Below, piece after piece: positions 57,852 to 64,000 of a stretch of 64,000 nt of DNA. The notes beneath the pieces were generated by a model. The model was given only the letters and a program-made list of their open reading frames with translations. It made no database searches and was not told where the DNA came from. Origin of the DNA: Leguminivora glycinivorella (Eukaryota > Arthropoda > Insecta > Lepidoptera > Tortricidae). The stretch spans positions 19,515,772-19,579,771 of the forward strand of contig NC_062987.1 in assembly GCF_023078275.1 (NCBI RefSeq). Direction: 5' to 3'. The position numbers were made by a program, and so were the translations under genes. The stretch's first letter is position 1, and every line of letters begins with the position of its first letter.

Positions 57852-58566
57852 AATAATCACGACTGCATGACACCTAGCCAAAGTTACAACAGTATATCGA
57901 CAGACATCAAGTGAAATGAATATAGGTATGTACCGGGATGACATACGTTTCGAGATGGGATGACTAAGTCCGGACATACAGGATTTAAGACGATACAGGA
58001 GGGGTCAATTCTCCATACAAACGCTCTCGACTATTTCCTCCCTGGTTTTTGAAGATAGAGCAATGATTATTATTTTTATCTGTGTAGGACCGTTTTGATT
58101 TTTTTGATATTATTCATAAAGATTTCCAAAAACGGCGTTATTGATTATGGTGCAAAAAAAGGTGTGGCATTCAAAATTGGTAACAATTAGCCAAAAAAAC
58201 TAAACCGTCCGACACAGATTATTTCATTGTTATTCAGATTCTTAAATTTCGTTGTTACGATTGATTAAGTTTTGAAGGAGCAAACAGTCGAGAGCGCGGC
58301 GGAACCTCGATTTTAAAGATTTTTTCGCAATATCTTTTAACTGAGTTGTTCTGAATGGACATTTTTTCAATAAATCTAGTCAATAACACTGGTATATTTA
58401 ACTAAAATTCCCAAATTGATTTCCCTTTCCATTTTATCATTTTCGCTCCTGTAAGTCCTGTAGCGTCGATTGGAGTGTTCTGCCACCTATTGTCGTCTTG
58501 CATAGGCAATTACCTGCAACAAATACTGACATAGAAAAGGGAAAATAAAGAAGTTGAAAGATGGCC
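57852..58566. other. Intergenic or intronic sequence
   Basis: No feature recognised. Confidence 0.35.
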
Positions 58567-58699
58567 ATACGAGTGTCATCATCATCATCATCATATCAGC
58601 CCTTTATCGCCCACTGCTGGGCATAGGCCCCTTAAGCCTCTTTAGTACCTACCTACGCCACTTGTCTCGGTCTTAAGCTAGTCTCATCCAGTTGTGACC

Positions 58700-59125
58700 A
58701 AGCGCGGATCCAGTTTTGAGCCCAGGGGGGGGGGGTCACGTGGTAAAGGCCCAGGTGCTAGACGTGGGTTTCGTCATTACCAAACTAAAATGGAGTTGGG
58801 CGGGACATGTTGCTAGGCAGAGTGATGGCAGATGGACTAAAATGTTAACAGAATGGTGGCCGCTCACAGATGTAAGAAGCGCTTGGCATCCGTTGGCTCG
58901 TTGGGTGGACGACATCCGGAAAATTGCGGGTCACAACTGGATGAGACTAGCTCAGGACCGGGACAAGTGGCGTACTAGAAGACAGGCCTATGCTCAGCAG
59001 TGGGCGATAAAGGGCTGATATGATGATGATGATGAAAGGCCCAGGCCCCAGGGGGGGGGGCGTAGGTGGTCTATTTGTATGGCCAACCGGGGGTCATGAC
59101 CCCCATGACCCCCAGCCCTGTTGTG
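58700..59125 (+). mobile_element. G-run element (GCGCGGATCCAG family), copy 2 (middle layer)
   Basis: Starts AAGCGCGGATCCAGTTTTGA. GTTGTGACC is duplicated at 58691-58699 and 59126-59134, and the undisturbed RTE copy at 58756-59034 has this sequence once. Itself split by the inner LINE (58756-59034). Net length about 136 bp. Confidence 0.8.
58756..59034 (+). pseudogene. RTE LINE C-terminal fragment (inner layer)
   Basis: Reads TKLKWSWAGHVARQSDGRWT, KMLTEWWPLTDVRSAWHPLA, RWVDDIRKIAGHNWMRLAQD, RDKWRTRRQAYAQQWAIKG, stop, then GATGATGATGATG. AAAGGCCCAGG flanks it (58745-58755 and 59035-59045). The insertion is 279 bp, 5' truncated. The ORF that seems to start at 58716 is a chimera with the host element. 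Confidence 0.85.
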
Positions 59126-59255
59126 GTTGTGACCCGCAATTTTCCGGATGTCGCGATTAAATACGAGTTCCTATCTATATGACATTTTAAATACGTCAGA
59201 AATAGCGTGTGTGTACGTGTGTATGAACCTAGAATTACATTCGCCCAGTCTGTAT

Positions 59256-59342
59256 CGTTACAAAAGCAAGGTAATTAATTTTCAAAGTTTACAAGACAAG
59301 CTCATTTCCCTTTCGAAACCCAGTTCAATATTCATTCGGAAA
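59256..59342 (+). repeat. Short dispersed duplicate G, copy 2
   Basis: See 57765-57851. Preceded by CCTAGAATTACATTCGCCCA as at 56918. Confidence 0.6.
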
Positions 59343-59819
59343 CGTGAGGCGAGCTGCAGTATTGCAGAAGTCAGTAAGTTGACTTGACGGTGAGATCATA
59401 GATTAAATGTAAGAAGATCATACTATCCAATACATTAAAATGCGACCGCCTAAGAACGCGCATACACTACACCACACATAGATGGCACCACAAAAAATGC
59501 CTTGTTGCCATCGATTATATTTTGAAGATTAGCGTTAAGTGTCACTTTCGAGCCATAAATCATACCTAACTGCAAATGATCATGTATTCGCCTTGTTTTC
59601 CGATATGATTTGAAATTATTATGAGCTGGTAGTAGGCACATGTTTCTTGTCACAATTTTTTTCATGTGTTTTGTTTAAGTAAAGACACGTAACGATTATT
59701 TTTCTTTTAGTTTAGTTACAAAAAAACCGAGGTGTAGATCTAGCCTAAAATAAACTGTTCCAAGCGGTGGCAACATTTGTTTAACTCACGTGCCTTCACA
59801 CCCTCACAACGCTAAATAT
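59343..59819. other. Intergenic or intronic sequence
   Basis: No feature recognised. Confidence 0.35.
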
Positions 59820-59937
59820 TCCAAATTTTGAAACACTCCCCTCCCCTGATGTTGCTTATGTCCATGGGCGGCGATGACTGCTTGCCATCAGGCGGCTCGT
59901 CTGCTCGTTTGCTGCCTATTTCATAAAAAAAAAACAC
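59820..59937 (+). repeat. LINE 3' end with poly(A)
   Basis: CCATGGGCGGCGATGACTGC, TTGCCATCAGGCGGCTCGTC and TGCTCGTTTGCTGCCTATTT end in AAAAAAAAA. A common lepidopteran non-LTR retrotransposon 3' end; the coding part is missing. The upstream boundary is approximate. Confidence 0.65.
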
Positions 59938-60365
59938 TCGCTGCGCTCAATATTGGAATCTTTCACTTGCTCGGGTATCAATATTGCCACAATGCGATTA
60001 AAAAATAACTGTAGCCCCTTGTAAAACAAATAACTATGATTTGTGACGTTCAAAAGTAAAATTTATACTACATTGACGCTAACTATAAGGACGATGTTCG
60101 TATTTTTATGTATACGAAATACCTGTTAGAGCGTCACGAGATCAGCATATATCTTTGCCGATTTACATAATATTGTAACTAATTCAATTGTTTGTCTTGT
60201 TTCAGGTAACCTTTCCCCTCTTTCAATCACATATCACACACCAGATGACAACGAAGACTGTCACCACAATGAAGAATACTAAATAGTAACTACCTATTAC
60301 CTATATCAGATGAATGATGTGCTATATGTCAGTTCTAGAATGTAATTGTTATTTTGCCTAAGATA
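59938..60365. other. Intergenic or intronic sequence
   Basis: At 59940-60045 CTCGCTGCGCTC... to AACAAATAACTAT resembles the end of family C, but only weakly. A possible short exon at 60206-60286 is discussed in the findings. Confidence 0.3.
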
Positions 60366-60569
60366 CAGCGGGACAAATCTCGACTGGGGGGCCATTTTAA
60401 CTAATCCATTTATTTTCATTATCTCACTATGATGTTGAGTTCTACATGTATCCATTGAACACGCCTAACATATATAACCGGTGGACAACCGGTAATAATG
60501 CAAACATTGTAAAACATGGAAAAAATGGACCCGTTACCTTTTGGCCCCCAATCGAGATTTGGCCCGCTG
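60366..60569. mobile_element. TA-type MITE, CAGCGGGACAAATCTCGAC family (copy 2)
   Basis: 204 bp. CAGCGGGACAAATCTCGACT mirrored by ATCGAGATTTGGCCCGCTG. TA outside both ends (60364-60365 and 60570-60571), as in Tc1/mariner-type elements. Confidence 0.8.
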
Positions 60570-60892
60570 TACCGTATAGGAACTTTGTTGAGTCAAGGTA
60601 CTGCAAATAATATTCCCAATTGACTTAAGTGCACTCTCGTGTACAAGATACAGCGAAAGTATAAAATAACTTGAAACCTACCCAGCTGTTTGCATTTTCG
60701 CCCATAGTCCGTAACTGCATAATAACCAGGCATGTGAGTGAAAATTAGAAGTTACGGAGTAGGTAGTGAACATGAGAACTCACTTTTCATTATGGATACA
60801 GTAGCAGTTACATACAGTTAGTACAATTCGCGCAAGGAATGCTTCTGTGAGGAATTAACTTCTTGCTGAAGATTTTTCGAGTTCAAGCTATT

Positions 60893-61085
60893 CAAAATTT
60901 AAATTTTGAAAATTCCGACCAATTTCCATCAAACTTGGCTAACACTCCCGACTCCCGACTAATTAACCTTTCAAACAAATAAATCTAATTGGTTTATCCA
61001 TTCGGGAGCTACGATGCCACAGAGAGACACATAAACTGACAGACAGACAAGTCATACACCCCGTCGTCTTTGCGTCGGCGGAAAC
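60893..61085 (-). repeat. Family B dispersed repeat, copy 8
   Basis: Diverged reverse complement: TTCGGGAGCTACGATGCCAC, (GACA)n remnant, CACCCCGTCGTCTTTGCGTC. Confidence 0.8.
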
Positions 61086-61478
61086 TAAACTAAGAACTGA
61101 ATTATGAGTCTCTCATAAGGAAGGCATTTACAACTTTATTTTGGTGTTTTTGTGTGTATGTCGCTGACATGAGATAAATTCTTTTTTTTTTTGGAAAATA
61201 TTTTTGTAAGTGATAATCGCACAAGCAGCCGGCAGGTGCTTGAGTTTATTGCTTTTCTGTTACTGAAGGCTTGTGGCGCCCTCTGATTTGATTTGTTACA
61301 CATCTAAGAGATAATAATTGACACAATTTACGGAAGCAATGTTAAACAGGTAGTCGACCTTCTTCTTCAGTATGACAATAGCTTGGCTCATTCGTCAAAT
61401 AGGACAAATAGATCGGCCCATTGTCGTGTCCAACGTGGGCTTGCAATTCGGAATTTAAATGAGACACCAGGGGCCTGT
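61086..61478. other. Intergenic or intronic sequence
   Basis: No feature recognised. Confidence 0.35.
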
Positions 61479-61581
61479 TGCATAACAATTTACAACTCAT
61501 ATTACAAGCGGTAGTCCCCCTCCAATTCACTTTATAAGAAAGAGAGTTCAGCTTGTAATACAAGTTGTAAATTGTTATGCA
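61479..61581. mobile_element. Inverted-repeat MITE, TTGCATAACAATTTACAAC ends
   Basis: TTGCATAACAATTTACAACT and ATTACAAGC are mirrored by GCTTGTAATACAAGTTGTAA and ATTGTTATGCA. About 100 bp. TSD not certain. Confidence 0.6.
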
Positions 61582-61881
61582 GACTTGCATTTCGACTATT
61601 CCAGAAATTGAACACTAGTTTGATGATCTCACTTAGGTTGGCAGACTTGATAACGAAGTATCACCCTATGCGTTTTATTTAGTTAAAAAAATAACCTACA
61701 ATTTTAATAATAGGCTACTTTTCTTCAAGTCAAATCATCTTCTTTTTTTAACAACTGTCAAAACGAATTTGAACGATGTACTAATATGGAATTAATATGA
61801 AACACTGCCGAGTGACGTCACGGTCAACTCATGTACTTTATATTTTTCTCTCCTACTTAATAATAAATATAAATTAGGTTT

Positions 61882-62141
61882 AAAATAAAATAAATAAATA
61901 AATATTCAGGGACACCTTACACAGATCGACCTTGCTTGCTTGTACTATGGGTGCTAGGTGACGATATACTTACTTATACATATAGAGAAATACATACTTA
62001 CATAAATACATAGAAAACATCCATGACTCAGGAACAAATATCTGTGCTCATCACACAAATAAATACCCTTACCGGGATTCGAACCCGGGACCGCGGCTTA
62101 GCAGGCAGGGTCACAACGCGCTAGGCCAGACCGGTCGTCAA
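61882..62141 (-). mobile_element. tRNA-derived SINE1, complete
   Basis: Minus-strand head GACCGGTCTGGCCTAGCGCG and GGGTTCGAATCCCGG (B box), body GAGCACAGATATTTGTTCCT, TGAGTCATGGATGTTTTCTA, tail ATTTATTTATTTTATTTTA. Confidence 0.85.
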
Positions 62142-62317
62142 AAATAACTACTGTCCATGCTCTTCTTATAATTATTCGATGCTTTACAGGCAAGTGTTCC
62201 CTATTCAGCCTATTCCACTGCTGGGCTTAGGTCTATTCCCAACGCGAAAGAGCTTAGGATATAGTCTCCATCAGCTGGGGGACTCTCCACACTCGCTGTT
62301 CCTTTGAAGATTCCGTG

Positions 62318-62475
62318 CTCATGCGCGGATCCTGAGGGGGGGGGGGGGCATGGGGGTCATGACCCCCCCCTGGAGCCTAAGTTGGCCATACAAATAGACC
62401 ACGTGAATCCCCCTGGGGCCCAGGCCTTTACCACGTGACCCACCCCTGGGCACGAAGCTGGATCCGCGCTTGTCT
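62318..62475 (-). mobile_element. G-run element (GCGCGGATCCAG family), copy 3
   Basis: GCGCGGATCCTG at the left and CTGGATCCGCGC at the right form short inverted ends. Inside are a 13-G run, GGGGGTCATGACCCCC and GGCCATACAAATAGACCAC. Opposite orientation to copies 1 and 2. Confidence 0.75.
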
Positions 62476-62492
62476 GTACTGTGCGTTTGTAA

Positions 62493-62634
62493 CGGCCCAG
62501 CCACGACATTGGTCTTCACGCGACAAGTGAGCTTGGCAATATCTGCGAATGAAAAGTCCCATCGCTGTGTCTTTCTCCTATGTATGGCCGCCGCTCACCG
62601 CTGCCGCGCTTAGACCAATGTCGTGGCTGAGCCG
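62493..62634. mobile_element. Harbinger-like MITE with TAA duplication
   Basis: 142 bp. CGGCCCAGCCACGACATTGG mirrored by CCAATGTCGTGGCTGAGCCG. TAA at 62490-62492 and 62635-62637. A single end of the same family is at about 14858-14905. Confidence 0.8.
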
Positions 62635-62637
62635 TAA

Positions 62638-63139
62638 GATTACTCAGAAAAATTTCCTTCACCGAAAAGTGACTTGGGACTATCTACATAATCCGGTTTC
62701 TTGATATTTCTCCTTGAATTCGTGCATGTAATTTGTGTACTCGTACTACTCGTAACTATCTTGTGCATGGATAATTACAATGATTTAAATGCGTACAATG
62801 AATTTAAAACGCATCCTAAAATTCCAATTGATGGATGTATTTTAAATTCATACTTAACTATTGCTTTCAAATAGTCTTATTCCAAGAAACTCGTTATACT
62901 TAGGATTTTGTAAAGCATGTTTTAATTATAATAAAATTCCGATAAAATAATGTAATCGCTTCTAATTTCAGAGATTGAGGAATTCCTTTGGCGCCAGTTG
63001 CAAAACTGCGTATTACCACAGAATATAGTATAATAGTACAAGTTCCTAATAGTATTAAATTCCGGCCGATATTCAAGTCTCAATCTTATTTTACACGGCA
63101 AAACGGAGCGACGAGTTGACGTGATTTTTGAACTGGAGA
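62638..63139. other. Intergenic or intronic sequence
   Basis: A short SINE2-like piece (TTTCCTTCACCGAAAAGTGA) is at about 62650. No gene recognised. Confidence 0.35.
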
Positions 63140-63275
63140 TTGTTGAAGGGAGAGTGACAGTGAGTAAAACTAGTGACTACGTCAAATCTTGGAATTAGTT
63201 GTCAAAGCGGACCCCAGGCTCCCATGAGCCGTGGCAAAATGCCCGGATAACGCAAGGATGATGATGATGAGTTGA
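63140..63275 (+). repeat. SINE2 fragment
   Basis: ACTACGTCAAATCTTGG, CAGGCTCCCATGAGCCGTGG, CCCGGATAACGCAAGGATG and GATGATGATGA match the 3' part of SINE2. Confidence 0.8.
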
Positions 63276-63572
63276 AGGGATGGAGAGTGACATAGGCTAC
63301 TTTTTGTCTCTTTCTAATTCGAGCGAAGCCGCGGGCAAAAGCTAGTAAAGTATAAATTGCTGATAGGAGGTTATTTAAGATAGTGTTGTGGTTTCTGGTA
63401 AGGAAAACGTTAAATTTGAGAGATAACGATTTCATAAACGAGCCGATAGGCTTTTGATAATGGCCAGTTTCGCACCTGCTCTAGGAAGTAGGAACTGAAG
63501 GGTTATTCCTAATAACTTGCATATAAATAAGTAGGAATTGATCAGATCCGAATTCCGCCACACATAAAGCGT

Positions 63573-63780
63573 TTTGATAGCGTAGCGTTAGCGGAGCGCA
63601 ATGATAGCGGTGCGCCGGACGAACGCTGGCGTTCCGCTCGCAATCCGCGCTCGTTAGTTCCCGCCGGCGTCCGCTGGGCGCAACGCTAGCGTTCGTCCGA
63701 CGCACCGCTATCATAGGCGGAGCGTTAGCGGAGCGCAATGATAGCGGTGCGTCGGACGAACAGGACGCTCTCAAAACGCG
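63573..63780. mobile_element. CpG-rich hairpin MITE (TGATAGCG family), rearranged copy 2
   Basis: TTTTGATAGCGTAGCG and GCGCAATGATAGCGGTGCGC as in 35336-35528, but the right side is duplicated (GCGGAGCGCAATGATAGCGG appears twice, at about 63593 and 63730). Confidence 0.7.
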
Positions 63781-64000
63781 CATGCGTGGCCGCGTTTAAC
63801 TCACGTAATTGTATTAGCTATCGTACAGTATGGCCACTCCCGCTCCCCGCTAAAAGTGCCGCCATGCGCCAACCCCCTTTCGGTTACCCCACAGTTACCG
63901 CATGTCAAAAACGCGAACAGTCGACCTGTCATATTTCACTCATACAAGCATAGTACTCGTTCACCTAATACACGAGCTTGGACTGTTTGCTAGGAATGCG

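Larger units (their letters stand above)
58575..59160 (-). mobile_element. RTE LINE 3' end (outer layer of nested insertion)
   Basis: Minus-strand RTE end with (GAT)n tail (58575-58594) and CCCAGCAGTGGGCGATAAAG, cut at 58699 and resuming at 59135 (CGCAATTTTCCGGATG). The octamer ATACGAGT flanks the whole (58567-58574 and 59161-59168). Confidence 0.8.

Noticed and set aside
58716..59018. A 100-residue protein starting in the G-run element
   Set aside because: The first residues are from the host MITE and the rest from an inserted LINE end; the start is accidental.
63481..63783. A 100-codon minus-strand ORF
   Set aside because: Mostly reads through the CpG-rich hairpin MITE at 63573-63780.

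Overview
This window looks like moth or butterfly (Lepidoptera) nuclear DNA. It is AT-rich, its genes are split by short introns with ordinary GT..AG junctions, and it is crowded with small inverted-repeat DNA transposons, tRNA-derived SINEs, 5'-truncated RTE-type LINE ends with GATGAT-type tails, and two dispersed families carrying GTCT/GTCC runs of the kind common in lepidopteran genomes. Nothing resembles a bacterial operon, a CRISPR array or a phage. The lepidopteran assignment is inference from repeat style and gene structure.

Two protein-coding genes can be assembled with consistent splice phases. The first (3218-5825, + strand, 4 coding exons, 676 residues) encodes an acidic, then arginine/serine-rich, then proline/methionine-rich protein with a C-terminal Cys/His cluster. 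I do not recognise its family, but the layout suggests a nuclear RNA-related protein. The second (13026-9377, - strand, 5 coding exons, 349 residues) matches the cell-death regulator Aven in three blocks: a basic N-terminus with an SNW box, a central F-Q-F/K-S-W-D block, and a C-terminal EDLEKWLDDFLEE tail. The two genes converge on a 3.5 kb spacer. They share no obvious pathway and do not form a functional cluster.

From 13 kb to the end I find no certain coding gene. A CpG-rich stretch ending in a good splice donor (17698-18006) may be the untranslated first exon of a long gene that continues outside the window. A 96-codon minus-strand ORF at 29.1-29.3 kb starts with a signal-peptide-like sequence but runs into a transposon. 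The rest is intergenic or intronic sequence built from transposons.

The transposon landscape is the most informative part. Exact target-site duplications (TSDs) can be read for many elements: hAT-type (8 bp) at 28.6, 37.9 and 42.7 kb, PIF/Harbinger-like (TTA/TAA) at 29.9, 35.9, 43.3, 44.0, 47.3, 47.8 and 62.5 kb, TA-type at 29.9 and 60.4 kb, TTAA at 8.3 kb, CAG at 47.6 and 49.1 kb, and 10 bp at 26.0 kb. Notable structures are a ~1.8 kb foldback with ~745 bp arms containing a box spaced about 160 bp apart (52.0-54.0 kb), a three-level nested insertion whose three TSD pairs can all be read (58.6-59.2 kb), a ~770 bp tandem duplication (42.95-44.5 kb), a 120 bp minisatellite that keeps one frame open for 214 codons (31.0-31.7 kb), and a repeat family with tRNA-like promoter boxes in its middle (34.0-34.8 kb).
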